DNA of 64,000 nucleotides from the IMG/VR virus record IMGVR_UViG_3300032722_000006, positions 62,001-126,000 of that record; one strand, given 5' to 3'. Below, piece after piece: positions 38,777 to 47,042 of the stretch. The notes beneath the pieces were generated by a model, which made no database searches, was not told the DNA's origin, and saw only the letters and a program-made list of their open reading frames with translations. The position numbers and the translations under genes were made by a program. This DNA comes from a virus. Position 1 is the stretch's first letter. The number at the start of each line of letters is the position of its first letter.

Positions 38777-39217
38777 TCATGCACTTGTTCCTTTCGCCAT
38801 GCGTTCACGATCAGGGTTCTCAAATCTCTCTAGCAGAGGCACGATGTACTTTTCCCACATCATGTCACATACCATGTCCTTGCGTGCTGTCTTCTCGTCC
38901 CTAGATGGAGTCGTCTTTCCTACACCAAGCCTGTGCGTCAAACCGATCGATGCAGTTTCACTTGCGGATGTCCCCGACTGCTTCAGGACCTCATTTACCT
39001 TCGCTCGAGCTGCCTTGCGCCAAAGCTTGCGAAACTTGCGCTTGAGCGCGCGGGCTTCCTCGCGTGATAGCTGTGATAGCGCTCGACGCATGTCAAGATG
39101 AGAATTTTCCATGGGAAGGATACCGGACTCGAACATCACCGCGTTGATGAACGCACGGTCAACGTCCCTGAGTTCGCTAAGCCTCGTGCGTTTTTGCTTC
39201 TTTGTTGTCCACGCCAT
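38777..39217 (-). CDS. basic helical hypothetical protein
   Basis: A 146-residue Lys/Arg-rich protein (WTTKKQKRTRLSELRDVD, ARALKRKFRKLWRKAARAKVNEVL) predicted to be mostly helical, possibly nucleic-acid binding. Its start overlaps the end of the metallopeptidase-like gene by 41 bases. Confidence 0.55.
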   Translation of the reverse strand: MAWTTKKQKRTRLSELRDVDRAFINAVMFESGILPMENSHLDMRRALSQLSREEARALKRKFRKLWRKAARAKVNEVLKQSGTSASETASIGLTHRLGVGKTTPSRDEKTARKDMVCDMMWEKYIVPLLERFENPDRERMAKGTSA

Positions 39218-39752
39218 GTCCGTACCCGTCGACTTTCAATGCAGCTTTCAAGTGGGTCTTTATGCAGTCTGCTTTCGTACGATTGTATCTCTCCACGCTA
39301 AGATCTACATTCAAGCGTTCTGCAAGTTTGAGCCCACGTGCCCACGCTTCGAATTCTTCGTCTATGATGTCAACCTGATGAACGAACGTGCGCGTGACAT
39401 CAATGTCACTCGAGCGGTAACCGTTGCCAAACCTGTCAGTCGAATCTCGCTCCTTCGTCTCAACGAGATGGTGCCCGCATTCGTGCAAAAGCGTGTGAAG
39501 TTGCTTCTCGGGACCTAGATGACAGCTAATCTTGATACGTTTTTCATCATGAATGTAAACACCCCCGTTGGGGGTCTTCACAAACTCAACCATCACGCCA
39601 CGAGTTTTGCACCACTCGATGATGACTCCCAACCCCTCGATCGAAGGAATGTCGATCATGTACGTTGTTGACCGTCGTCCCGTTGCTACGACCTTCTGGA
39701 GTCGTTGGTACGCACGTGTCCTCCAGAGGTCCGGGTCGAAGCTTCTCGGCAC
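39177..39752 (-). CDS. zinc-metallopeptidase-like protein
   Basis: A 191-residue protein with HECGH at residues 90-94 (LLHECGHHLVETKERDS) and a later EEFEAWARGLKLAERL helix that could supply the third ligand Glu, as in ImmA/IrrE-type or anti-restriction zincins. GTG start at 39752 preceded by GGTACTTA, a variant of the class-2 element, 4 bases upstream. Target unknown. Confidence 0.65.
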   Translation of the reverse strand: MPRSFDPDLWRTRAYQRLQKVVATGRRSTTYMIDIPSIEGLGVIIEWCKTRGVMVEFVKTPNGGVYIHDEKRIKISCHLGPEKQLHTLLHECGHHLVETKERDSTDRFGNGYRSSDIDVTRTFVHQVDIIDEEFEAWARGLKLAERLNVDLSVERYNRTKADCIKTHLKAALKVDGYGHGVDNKEAKTHEA

Positions 39753-39756
39753 GATC

Positions 39757-39764
39757 TAAGTACC
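39757..39764 (-). promoter_or_regulatory. class-2 element variant GGTACTTA
   Basis: Four bases (GATC) before the GTG at 39752; differs from the consensus by G for A at the third position. Confidence 0.35.
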
Positions 39765-39795
39765 GTTGACATCGACCCGGACGCCTCTCGTTACC

Positions 39796-41031
39796 TCACT
39801 TTGCCGCCTTCGGCGGGCTGAAGACGCCTGGAACGTTCGGGATGACGCCCACGCCTTGCTCGCCCATCGGGACACCGAACACTCCCAGGACCGTCGAAGC
39901 GCAGTACTTGTGAATGCTCTTCGCGAGGTCGACCTTGTCGATTCCGGACGCAGTGAGCTTGCTCCAGAGCGAGATTTTCAGCTCGTCAGGAAGATCCTTG
40001 ATGAGCTGCGAGATGTTGTTTCCCTGCTGTTCAGTGAGCTTATTGACGCTGCCACCGGTGACGTAGTCAGCAACCTTTTCAACAATCTCGTTGAGCTGAC
40101 CTTGCTTGCGACGACCAACCTTCGTCTTCACCTTGGGATCCTGCATGTACTTGTTGACGATTTCCTCGCCTGTGACTCGATTGTCGATGCTCTTTGCGTA
40201 CGCCCTGAATGCGATCGACGCCTCGACGCCGAGGAATCCCAGGCAGATGTGATAGAAGAGCCCGTTCTCCGGCTTCTCCAGGACGTCAGCGTACACGAGT
40301 GCATTGTGCGTCATGACCCACGAGCGAGGACTCGTTGTGACCTCACCCGGATCGACCTCCTTGGGAGGATACAGCCATGATCCTCCCTTCGGACGCTTTG
40401 TCGCGGCGATGAAGTCCGGGAACAGCGGGTCGAGATTGCCTCCCTGTTCCGGAGTCTTGTCACGTGCCCACTCGCACCACTCTTCCTCATCCGGCTCGAG
40501 ATCAATGACGAAGAAGCGGTCGAGCAGCGCCGGATCCATCTCATTGACCGTATAGATCGAACCTGTGTTGATCGCGCTGTACACCCGGCTTTCGGGGTGC
40601 AGCTTCCACCCATTGAGCTCACGATCAAGGACGATCTGGAACGCTGCCTGCATGACCTCAGGCGTAGCGCGGTTCAACTCGTCTAGGAAGAGTGCAGTCG
40701 GTTCTCTGCACGCTGCCTTGTACCAGTCGGGAGGATTGAAGCGAGTGCACTCACCATCAGTGCTCGGAAGACCTACCATGTCGCCTTCAGACATCTGGCT
40801 GAGGCGCCTGTCGGTGACCTTGAAGAAGTCCTTCAGGTCTTTGTACTTCGACATGTCTACGATCTTTACCGTCGCATCGCAGTGCTTCTTGCGAAGCAAC
40901 GAAACTACCTGCCTGATCACTTGCGACTTTCCGATGCCGTGCGGCGAGCGGAGCAGAACTGACGTGCAAGGAGGAAGCGCGATAGCGACCTTCTTGAACG
41001 TCTTGATGGACATTGACGTCTTCGTACCCAT
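39796..41031 (-). CDS. MoxR-family AAA+ ATPase
   Basis: A 411-residue protein with Walker A SPHGIGKSQ (about residues 29-37), Walker B ALFLDELNRA, sensor 1 SAINTG and arginine-finger region DPALLDRFFVIDLEP, the MoxR arrangement. MoxR ATPases act with VWA proteins to remodel or insert cofactors into target complexes; the likely partner is the DUF2201/VWA protein 9 kb away. AGGAGAACGACGA precedes the ATG, with an extended -10 TACGGT about 35 bases upstream. Confidence 0.85.
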   Translation of the reverse strand: MGTKTSMSIKTFKKVAIALPPCTSVLLRSPHGIGKSQVIRQVVSLLRKKHCDATVKIVDMSKYKDLKDFFKVTDRRLSQMSEGDMVGLPSTDGECTRFNPPDWYKAACREPTALFLDELNRATPEVMQAAFQIVLDRELNGWKLHPESRVYSAINTGSIYTVNEMDPALLDRFFVIDLEPDEEEWCEWARDKTPEQGGNLDPLFPDFIAATKRPKGGSWLYPPKEVDPGEVTTSPRSWVMTHNALVYADVLEKPENGLFYHICLGFLGVEASIAFRAYAKSIDNRVTGEEIVNKYMQDPKVKTKVGRRKQGQLNEIVEKVADYVTGGSVNKLTEQQGNNISQLIKDLPDELKISLWSKLTASGIDKVDLAKSIHKYCASTVLGVFGVPMGEQGVGVIPNVPGVFSPPKAAK

Positions 41032-41146
41032 TCGTCGTTCTCCTGGTTGATGGAGCTACCGTACCACGATGGAGCGCAAACTTACACTCGCATGACCGTG
41101 CAACATGGTTCAGTGTACCACTGCGTCACGCAGCTATACACTTTTG

Positions 41147-41545
41147 TCAAATGAGGCGCATACGCACACGAGCAGCGATCGTAGGAAGTTCATCCGCTAG
41201 CTCTTCGTATACTTTCCACTTACCTTTGAGGATCCTGTGGCATGTGTAGTACGACAGGCGTCCAATCGATTCAATGACCTCACGATCGCGTTCAATGCTA
41301 GCCGGCGCAATTGCATCGATCCACAACACCCAATCACCGATTCGTTGGAATGCCGTGAAGTCACCTGCTTTGCGAGCGTCGGCGTATGCAATTACAATCG
41401 AACGGTTCACAAAGACATCTTCGTCCGTTGGGTGACTCAGCGTCTTCAACACACTCGTGACGTACGCGACTGTTTCAGGTTCGTAGTTCAATCCTGTGAG
41501 CCTGTCGGCAAACCACGTATCCAAACTCTTGATGATGTCCATCAT
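41147..41545 (-). CDS. hypothetical protein
   Basis: A 132-residue, probably all-helical protein (DIIKSLDTWFADRL, ESIGRLSYYTCHRILKGKWKVYEELADELPTIAARV). Either of two adjacent ATGs may be used. A 13-base perfect palindrome GGAGGCAGCCTCC lies just upstream. No family recognised. Confidence 0.55.
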   Translation of the reverse strand: MMDIIKSLDTWFADRLTGLNYEPETVAYVTSVLKTLSHPTDEDVFVNRSIVIAYADARKAGDFTAFQRIGDWVLWIDAIAPASIERDREVIESIGRLSYYTCHRILKGKWKVYEELADELPTIAARVRMRLI

Positions 41546-41584
41546 GGTTGCGTAACGGAGGCTGCCTCCTGGCTGTGATCCTAC

Positions 41585-42043
41585 TCAATCGTCTTGTGTA
41601 CCGCTCTTTTTATGTTCAGTGGTGGATACCACCTTCGTTGCACGAGCCTTTTTTGATGTGGCAACCGTGGGCCCGTCAATTGCCGTCAGGAACGGCACTG
41701 TGGATGTGAAAGAGACGCCTGGTTGTGACACCGGCGCGTCGGGGTCGATCGGCGTGCCTGTTGGTTCATCGATGACAGGAGGCGCTTCAAGAACGACCAC
41801 GCCTTCCCGTGCGCTGTTCACCTTTGCTGCTGCTGGAAAGGCATGAACGAACTCTTCTGCAGTAGGAGCGACCACACCCATACGATCGCACCATTGTTGC
41901 AGACCACCGTGGGTTGTCACGCCCAGTTCAGTGACAAATTTTGCAAGCGTCGTCTTCCGACGTCTGAGAAGATGTGCCAATGTCAACTTGGGCTGGTTCT
42001 TCAAGACTACCCGACCGGGCGTGCCACGTCCTTCTCTGGCCAT
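41585..42043 (-). CDS. hypothetical protein with HTH-like start
   Basis: A 152-residue protein: basic helical N-terminus (LTLAHLLRRRKTTLAKFVTELGV) followed by a Pro/Thr-rich region. Start 42043 is preferred over an upstream in-frame ATG because the class-2 element AATAGATA lies 5 bases before it. Last gene of the sigma-factor operon. Confidence 0.55.
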   Translation of the reverse strand: MAREGRGTPGRVVLKNQPKLTLAHLLRRRKTTLAKFVTELGVTTHGGLQQWCDRMGVVAPTAEEFVHAFPAAAKVNSAREGVVVLEAPPVIDEPTGTPIDPDAPVSQPGVSFTSTVPFLTAIDGPTVATSKKARATKVVSTTEHKKSGTQDD

Positions 42044-42047
42044 TGTC

Positions 42048-42356
42048 TTATCTATTCTTCCTACGCCGACGTTGCGCTTCGATGATCTGAAGAAGATCGG
42101 CCACTCCGTGTTGGAAGCCCGGATCTTTTGCGATCTCGTAGACTTTCTTTTCGTCGAAGTCAACGTCCATGTCGTCAGTGAATGCCTTCACGAACTTCTG
42201 CATGACGCGCAGGACGTAGTTACGCGCTGACGAGTGGTTCATGCTGAACCCAAGCTCTGTCATCGTGTCAGCGATCTCGCGGTAGTTGATGCCGTCGTCC
42301 TCTGTGACAGTTACGTATCCTCTGTTTACGTGTGAACCCTTGCGCAGTGTCATCAT
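42048..42356 (-). CDS. helix-turn-helix protein, possible sigma region-4-like
   Basis: A 102-residue protein with GINYREIADTMTELGFSMN and HSSARNYVLRVMQKFVKAF, the spacing of a sigma region 4.2-type HTH (LEEIA...V-R-R..I-x-x-AL-KL). It is two genes downstream of a sigma-70 factor that lacks this region. Whether it supplies the missing part is speculative. AAGAGG precedes the ATG. Confidence 0.5.
   Translation of the reverse strand: MMTLRKGSHVNRGYVTVTEDDGINYREIADTMTELGFSMNHSSARNYVLRVMQKFVKAFTDDMDVDFDEKKVYEIAKDPGFQHGVADLLQIIEAQRRRRKNR
42049..42056 (-). promoter_or_regulatory. class-2 element AATAGATA
   Basis: Five bases (AGACA) before ATG 42043; the copy closest to the T4 late motif TATAAATA. 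Confidence 0.45.
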
Positions 42357-42368
42357 AACCTCTTTCGT

Positions 42369-42800
42369 TCACTTCTCAGGCGTTGACTTCGATGATTGTT
42401 GTGCGACGGGCGTAGCCACAGGCTGACGCTCGTGACGACTTTCCTTGATGAATTGGACCCTATTGTTGGGAGGAACAGGCGCGGAACATGCGTCTCCGAC
42501 CGGCGCCTTACGTTGAGGTGGAGGTGGAGTGTCATCAGCATCGACGAAAATGCGCCTGCTAATCTGCGGTGCGAACATCGATGTTGCTTGCGTCAGTTCG
42601 CGCGTAAGCTTCTGAGCGTTTCCTTCACCTGCGTCAGCCACGATCTCTGACTGCTTAGCATACTGACTGTGCAATTGAGACTGTTGCACTGCAGGCGCAA
42701 GCGGCCTGCGAGCTGTCATGATCAGGCGGATTGATGTCGCAGTTGACAGCATCGCTAAGCTGCCAGCTGCGACATACGTGAAGAAATCCGATGGGATCAT
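42369..42800 (-). CDS. single-pass membrane protein
   Basis: A 143-residue protein with one N-terminal transmembrane helix (FFTYVAAGSLAMLSTATSIRLIM) and a long Gln/Pro-rich tail. ATGA overlap with the sigma-factor gene. A membrane-bound partner of unknown role. Confidence 0.55.
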   Translation of the reverse strand: MIPSDFFTYVAAGSLAMLSTATSIRLIMTARRPLAPAVQQSQLHSQYAKQSEIVADAGEGNAQKLTRELTQATSMFAPQISRRIFVDADDTPPPPQRKAPVGDACSAPVPPNNRVQFIKESRHERQPVATPVAQQSSKSTPEK

Positions 42801-43633
42801 GTGAGCCCGGTGCCAGCCTCGAGGACCATGCGGGCTTCCTCCTCAGTGATCGGATACTCCGCTGAGTTCGTTGCGTCCTCTACGAGACCGAAACGAAGAC
42901 GAAGGATCGCCGCTTCTTTCTGTGAGAGACCATTGAGCACCTGCTGCGTGATCTCCAGCAGTTGCTTCTCTGCAACGTTCGTGAAGGGATCGCAACCGGG
43001 ACGTTCGTCCTCAACCTTATCCTCAATGGTGTCGCCGTCACCGCTCGAGGAGAGCGGTTGCTGCAGAGAGATCGTCCCGCGGCCAGAGTGCATCGTAGCC
43101 TTGACGACTGTCTCGCTTGCACCGACGATGCCCTGGAGTTCTTCCTGCGTGGGCTCACAACCCATTGTCTCGCGAAATTCCTCCGCTGCCTGCAACATCT
43201 TACGTTGCACTGCTGCTGCATGTGCCGGGAGACGAATGATGCGCTTTCGCTTCAGGATCGCCTGACCGATCGCCTGCTTGATCCACCACGTTGCGTATGT
43301 GGAGAACCTGAAGCCTTTCTCCCACTTGAAGCGGTCGATCGACTTCATGAGGCCGATGTTGCCCTCCTGGATGATGTCCTCGATTGGGATGTTGTGTCCC
43401 TTGTACTGCTTCGCGATCGAGACGACGAGACGGAGGTTGCACTCCGTCAACTTCGCTCGGATCTTCTTGGCTTCCGAAGTACGATCGATGACTTCGTTCT
43501 CCGCGTCACGAGTGCAGCCCGCATCGTACTTCTTGAAGAGCTCTACCACCTCAGGGTGCTTGAGCTGTGGGAAGTTGTGAAGTGCGTCAAGGTACGACCT
43601 GACGATGTTGTGTTCTGTGTTATCTGCGCGCAT
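42797..43633 (-). CDS. RpoD-like sigma-70 factor lacking region 4.2
   Basis: A 278-residue sigma factor. Region 2 is well conserved: CNLRLVVSIAKQYKG, IPIEDIIQEGNIGLMKSIDRF, GFRFSTYATWWIKQAI (region 2.4 for -10 recognition). Region 3 follows (RIIRLPAHAAAVQRKML). Region 4.1 has LSQKEAAILRLRFGL, but the protein ends about 27 residues later (EEEARMVLEAGTGLT) without the region 4.2 HTH that contacts -35. This fits the -35-less extended -10 promoters found throughout the window. Start 43633 overlaps the upstream stop (TGATG) and has GGTGGAG. Confidence 0.88.
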   Translation of the reverse strand: MRADNTEHNIVRSYLDALHNFPQLKHPEVVELFKKYDAGCTRDAENEVIDRTSEAKKIRAKLTECNLRLVVSIAKQYKGHNIPIEDIIQEGNIGLMKSIDRFKWEKGFRFSTYATWWIKQAIGQAILKRKRIIRLPAHAAAVQRKMLQAAEEFRETMGCEPTQEELQGIVGASETVVKATMHSGRGTISLQQPLSSSGDGDTIEDKVEDERPGCDPFTNVAEKQLLEITQQVLNGLSQKEAAILRLRFGLVEDATNSAEYPITEEEARMVLEAGTGLT

Positions 43634-44022
43634 CAGCTCCACCTTGTGGGTCGTCCACCCGTTGCGGCGTACACGAACGCCATGTTGTCGAAGTCACCGG
43701 CGGGCAGGTGCCGCTCGTCGGACTCGAATTCTACGCCCGCAGTCCGGACGAACTCTGCATGCGTCTCGCGCCTGACTCGCCTGACCTGCTGTTCACGTCT
43801 GACGTAGGCAATCTCCTCCTGCCACACTCGAGGATCAGATCGACCGTTCGTTTCTGCACGGTCGAGCCCCTGCTCGAGGGCTCGCAGGTGGTCAATCATG
43901 TCCTCATCCGACATCGTCGCTAGCACATCGATGCTCACGACCTCAGGCGTGTTCACCGCGCTGTACGTGCGCTGCGTTGCGGTTTCAGTCGTCTCGTTGC
44001 GCTGCTTCCTATTCTTCTGCAC
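43633..44022 (-). CDS. hypothetical protein
   Basis: A 129-residue charged, helical protein (MSDEDMIDHLRALEQGLDRA, EIAYVRREQQVRRVRRETHAEFV). GTG start with AGAGGAACAC upstream; first gene of the sigma operon, so it may modulate the sigma factor. No family recognised. Confidence 0.5.
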   Translation of the reverse strand: MQKNRKQRNETTETATQRTYSAVNTPEVVSIDVLATMSDEDMIDHLRALEQGLDRAETNGRSDPRVWQEEIAYVRREQQVRRVRRETHAEFVRTAGVEFESDERHLPAGDFDNMAFVYAATGGRPTRWS

Positions 44023-44148
44023 GTGTTCCTCTTTTCGTTAGGGCCCCGTGAAGGGCATTCAACGTTTGACATCTGTGTATGCTGTGAGGCAATTTAGACG
44101 TTAGGGACGTATGGTGTTTATATTACACCTCCTTCGAGGCTTGTACAA

Positions 44149-44352
44149 TCACTTTGTTTGAGGTGGATTCTTCGTGTTTGTGTGGCCGATCCTGATTCGC
44201 TTGATGTCATCCATCGCCCTGATCGTCGCAAGCGCGAGCTTCATCTGACCCTGCGAACCCGAGATCACCGCAGTGCATAGCACGTCAGCAGCGGCGACAA
44301 GGGCAGCGACCGCGTCAAGTACTTCGGTGTCAACTGTCACAGTTTTGTTCAT
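44149..44352 (-). CDS. small helical protein
   Basis: A 67-residue protein (VDTEVLDAVAALVAAADVLCTAVISG) with an Ala-rich amphipathic helix. GGAGA precedes the ATG. Follows the next gene by 12 bases. Confidence 0.5.
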   Translation of the reverse strand: MNKTVTVDTEVLDAVAALVAAADVLCTAVISGSQGQMKLALATIRAMDDIKRIRIGHTNTKNPPQTK

Positions 44353-44364
44353 CAGGCGTCTCCT

Positions 44365-44688
44365 TCAGTTGAGGTCAGAACCAAACTTCTTCGTTGAGAT
44401 TGTTTCGACGAGCTGCTTTGTCTCATCAGCGATGCGTGTCAACTCAGTGACGTACCGGGAACAACGCTCGAACGTTTCATCATCGAGTTTCACCTTTATG
44501 TCCTCGTAGTATTCAGTCTCCAGGACAAAATTCATGATCTCGACGTATACGATGGCCGCCATCTTCATGTGCTTGCACGCCTTCGCAAGATCGGGCTTGA
44601 TGCCCAACGCTTCCTTCGAAAGGTTCAGCTGTTCATCTGCAACGTCAAGAGCCTTGTTGACAGTCTCGTTAAGCGTCAATGCGTCCAT
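44365..44688 (-). CDS. helical hypothetical protein
   Basis: A 107-residue protein predicted as a long helical bundle (LTLNETVNKALDVADEQLNL, AKACKHMKMAAIVYVEIMNF, CSRYVTELTRIADETKQLVE). Start 44688 is chosen because TGATAGGGT ends 5 bases before it. Confidence 0.55.
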   Translation of the reverse strand: MDALTLNETVNKALDVADEQLNLSKEALGIKPDLAKACKHMKMAAIVYVEIMNFVLETEYYEDIKVKLDDETFERCSRYVTELTRIADETKQLVETISTKKFGSDLN

Positions 44689-44693
44689 GGAGT

Positions 44694-44699
44694 ACCCTA
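44694..44699 (-). promoter_or_regulatory. leaderless extended -10 (TAGGGT)
   Basis: TG-A-TAGGGT, 5 bases before ATG 44688. Confidence 0.45.
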
Positions 44700-45083
44700 T
44701 CATGGTTTGTACCCACGTTGCACTGTCAGAGGAATGCCGCCGCACTTGATGGGACACAATGATTCATATATGCCCGTGCGATCTTTGATCACGTTCCAGA
44801 CGCCTGATTGCGGTTCAAAACGCCAGACGACATCCGCACCGGACATGAGGCCTGCCGGCATCCTACCACCTCTCTCGAGCATCCTCATTATCGATGCGTC
44901 CTCAATCACAACGAGATGGATCTGTCCATCATCTGGGCTGACGTACGTGTAGCTTCGCGGGATCGTCAATGCATTGATTGTTGTGACCAGGTCGTCTACC
45001 TCATCGCTGTCAGTTGTTCTCCTGATCCTGCGATAACACTCAATGAGCATTCGCGACCTTTCACCCACGAGAGGGACGTCCAT
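44700..45083 (-). CDS. hypothetical protein
   Basis: A 127-residue protein (MDVPLVGERSRMLIECYRRIRR, YTYVSPDDGQIHLVVIEDAS, SGADVVWRFEPQSGVW) of mixed alpha/beta pattern. Start 45083 rather than the GTG at 45119 because TATGAT ends 6 bases before it. Confidence 0.55.
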   Translation of the reverse strand: MDVPLVGERSRMLIECYRRIRRTTDSDEVDDLVTTINALTIPRSYTYVSPDDGQIHLVVIEDASIMRMLERGGRMPAGLMSGADVVWRFEPQSGVWNVIKDRTGIYESLCPIKCGGIPLTVQRGYKP

Positions 45084-45089
45084 GAGAAC

Positions 45090-45095
45090 ATCATA
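45090..45095 (-). promoter_or_regulatory. leaderless -10 (TATGAT)
   Basis: Six bases before ATG 45083. Confidence 0.5.
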
Positions 45096-45183
45096 CCTCT
45101 CCAGAGAAGGGACTTGCACAACTTGCGTTCCGACGAAGCGCGGGGAGAAGACGGACCAGCCGTAGTCTCCCAGGCACAGTTAT

Positions 45184-45197
45184 CCGGTGCGCACCGG
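45184..45197. repeat. 14-bp perfect palindrome
   Basis: CCGGTGCGCACCGG just beyond the end of the second tRNA array; may help terminate or fold the array transcript. Confidence 0.4.
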
Positions 45198-45233
45198 ACA
45201 CCCTTCCTTTTCAGGACGTGCTGTGGGATTTGG

Positions 45234-45305
45234 TTGAGGCAGTAGGACTTGCACCTACGTGATCAGGGTCAGAACCTGACATACTCGCTGCTGTATGATG
45301 CCTCA
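45234..45305 (-). tRNA. tRNA-Gln(CTG)
   Basis: Loop TTCTGAC on TCAGG/CCTGA, acceptor TGAGGCA/TGCCTCA. Confidence 0.9.
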
Positions 45306-45306
45306 G

Positions 45307-45379
45307 TTGAGGTGGAGGGATTCGAACCCCCGTATGTGGCTTCAAAGACCACGGTCCTGGGCCGCTGGACGACACCTCA
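45307..45379 (-). tRNA. tRNA-Gln(TTG)
   Basis: Loop CTTTGAA on GTGGT/GCCAC, acceptor TGAGGTG/CACCTCA. Confidence 0.92.
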
Positions 45380-45519
45380 ATGGTGATGCTTTTCTTTTAT
45401 CGTGCTACACACTCTTGTGCTGGTTCGACGTCGATAATTTCACTGGGAGAGCATCAACTCGCAATGAAAACAGCTAACGTTATCCACACAAGACACTGCG
45501 TCGATTTGAGCGCAGTTAG

Positions 45520-45591
45520 CAGGGGCACTCGGACTCGAACCGAGGTGATCCGTTTTGGAGACGGACATCCTAGCCGCTAAATGATACCCCT
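45520..45591 (-). tRNA. tRNA-Trp(CCA)
   Basis: Loop CTCCAAA on TCCGT/ACGGA, acceptor AGGGGTA/TGCCCCT, G73 as expected for Trp. Confidence 0.92.
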
Positions 45592-45602
45592 GTGAAACAC
45601 GC

Positions 45603-45632
45603 ATGTTCTGCCGATTGAGCTACATTCACGTT
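45603..45632 (-). pseudogene. tRNA 5'-half remnant
   Basis: GTGAATG-TA-GCTCAATCGGCAGAAC is an acceptor strand plus a complete D-arm, but the sequence then runs straight into tRNA-Trp with no anticodon or T-arm. Confidence 0.5.
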
Positions 45633-45693
45633 CCCTGCCACTGTCGAGGGATTGTGAAGACGACGTAGATAAACCGTAAAACATTGCGTGTAG

Positions 45694-45764
45694 CGGACAC
45701 GACGGGATTCGAACCCGCATGCGTTCCCTAGACAGGGGAATGGCCTCCAGTGGCCCACGTATCC
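45694..45764 (-). tRNA. tRNA-Asp(GTC)
   Basis: Stem TTCCC/GGGAA, loop CTGTCTA (T37 unusual), acceptor GGATACG/CGTGTCC, G73. Confidence 0.85.
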
Positions 45765-45774
45765 ATTTCGTATC

Positions 45775-45975
45775 AGTGCCGACTCCTGGTGTTGAGCCAG
45801 GCCAATCCTCCTGTGACCGCTTCACATCACTGATTCGCAATGATTCGAGATCTCGGTGTGAATGCCGGCTGATGTAGCCGGTGGGTTTCGTCGCTCCCTC
45901 AATCGGCGTAAGATGCTGCTGACTCCCGGGAGGCGAACGCCTCCACTCGAGAGGCGTGAATTCGTCTCTCTAGGA
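45775..45975 (-). other. tract of tRNA-like fragments
   Basis: Two pieces: one with ATCAGTG/CACTGAT ends enclosing CCTGG-CTCAACA-CCAGG, the other with GCTGA/TCAGC ends enclosing GCCTC-TCGAGTG-GAGGC; neither has a complete set of arms. No coding frame. Confidence 0.3.
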
Positions 45976-45983
45976 CTCAGCGG

Positions 45984-46056
45984 TGGAATTGAAGGGATTC
46001 GAACCCTCTACCTCCTGCATGCCGTGCAGGCGCTCTCCCAATTGAGCTACAATCCC
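45984..46056 (-). tRNA. tRNA-Ala(GGC)
   Basis: Loop ACGGCAT (C33) on CCTGC/GCAGG, acceptor GGGATTG/CAATTCC. Confidence 0.87.
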
Positions 46057-46057
46057 G

Positions 46058-46166
46058 TGGACCCGGAGGGAGTCGAACCCTCAATCACGTAGGTTCCATT
46101 GTCGGCTTTCCTATGTGACTCGCCTTTCAGGCCCTTTTACGCCGAGTGAAACACAACCGCACTGTG
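46058..46166 (-). other. degenerate tRNA-like stretch
   Basis: A T-arm GAGGG-TTCGACT-CCCTC and a CGGGTCC acceptor strand are present but no GGACCCG partner; an inverted repeat CACATAGG/CCTACGTG lies in between. Confidence 0.35.
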
Positions 46167-46178
46167 CCATGGCGTTAG

Positions 46179-46251
46179 TGGAACTCACGGGATTCGAACC
46201 CGTCGCCTCCTGCGTGCAAAGCAGGCGCTCTCCCAAATGAGCTAGAGTCCC
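46179..46251 (-). tRNA. tRNA-Ala(TGC)
   Basis: Loop TTTGCAC on CCTGC/GCAGG, acceptor GGGACTC/GAGTTCC. Confidence 0.92.
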
Positions 46252-46286
46252 AAAAGAGGCAGATTGACCGCTGCCTTCCTGGTATC

Positions 46287-47042
46287 TTACTGTAAGCCTG
46301 CCTGTTGCGTGATCGTCTGAATCGCCGCTGTTCCCCTGACATTGGACATCCCAAGGTCGATGAGTACAAGCGTGCCGTCGTCTCTTTTCATCATGTTGCC
46401 GGCATGGTAGTCGTGAAAGTCAATGCCAAGTTCCGTGAGAGTCTCGAACAATCCCTTCACACCGTACTTCTTGACTAGGAGGCTCCACTGTTCGTTTGCG
46501 TGTGCGATGAACTTCTGCGCTTCAGGTGAGGTGAAAGACTTGAACTTCTTCTTTGCAGTTTCCTTGATGTGTTCCTTCGTGAGTTCCTTGACCTTGTCCC
46601 AGGAGCCTCCTGCACGTTTGACCCAAAGCGGAAATGCTGTCGTCACAAGTGCGTCATTAAACGATTTGCCTTCTTCTGCGCTGATAGTTTGCAACTTTTC
46701 TTGCAGGATCGCGAATGTACCCGTGTCGCCTAGGCTCCATACGCCGTAAAAATTCACAACTCCGCTGACGTTCTTTCCCACGAGGATTGATGCTGCGTGC
46801 GCTTCTTTGCCGTCGTTCGTGACCTTGAGAACCTTGTCGCCTACCTCGAAAACTGTACCCCGCGTGCCCGTACCGATCGGTTGTAATGAATCAACGTCCT
46901 TGATTCCTAGTTTCGCCGCACCTTTCGGAAAGCGTTTGAGAAGTTCTTTCGCCTCATCGGGCGTCACGGGCTTGTTTTCCTTCGCCTCGAAAATGAGTGC
47001 CTCACGCACGAGTCGACGAAGACGTCCTAGCTTGATTCTCAT
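46287..47042 (-). CDS. tagged protein-kinase-like protein
   Basis: A 251-residue protein starting MRIKLGRLRRLVREALIFEA, the shared N-terminal peptide, followed by a kinase-type fold: Gly-rich loop IGTGTRGTVFEVGDKVLKV, the catalytic-loop-like DFHDYHAGNMMKRDDG (HxGN) and the metal-binding LIDLGMS. It resembles aminoglycoside-kinase/lipopolysaccharide-kinase-type folds more than Hanks kinases. If packaged in the virion by its tag it could act early on host targets. Class-2 CATACTTA lies 5 bases before the ATG. Confidence 0.75.
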   Translation of the reverse strand: MRIKLGRLRRLVREALIFEAKENKPVTPDEAKELLKRFPKGAAKLGIKDVDSLQPIGTGTRGTVFEVGDKVLKVTNDGKEAHAASILVGKNVSGVVNFYGVWSLGDTGTFAILQEKLQTISAEEGKSFNDALVTTAFPLWVKRAGGSWDKVKELTKEHIKETAKKKFKSFTSPEAQKFIAHANEQWSLLVKKYGVKGLFETLTELGIDFHDYHAGNMMKRDDGTLVLIDLGMSNVRGTAAIQTITQQAGLQ

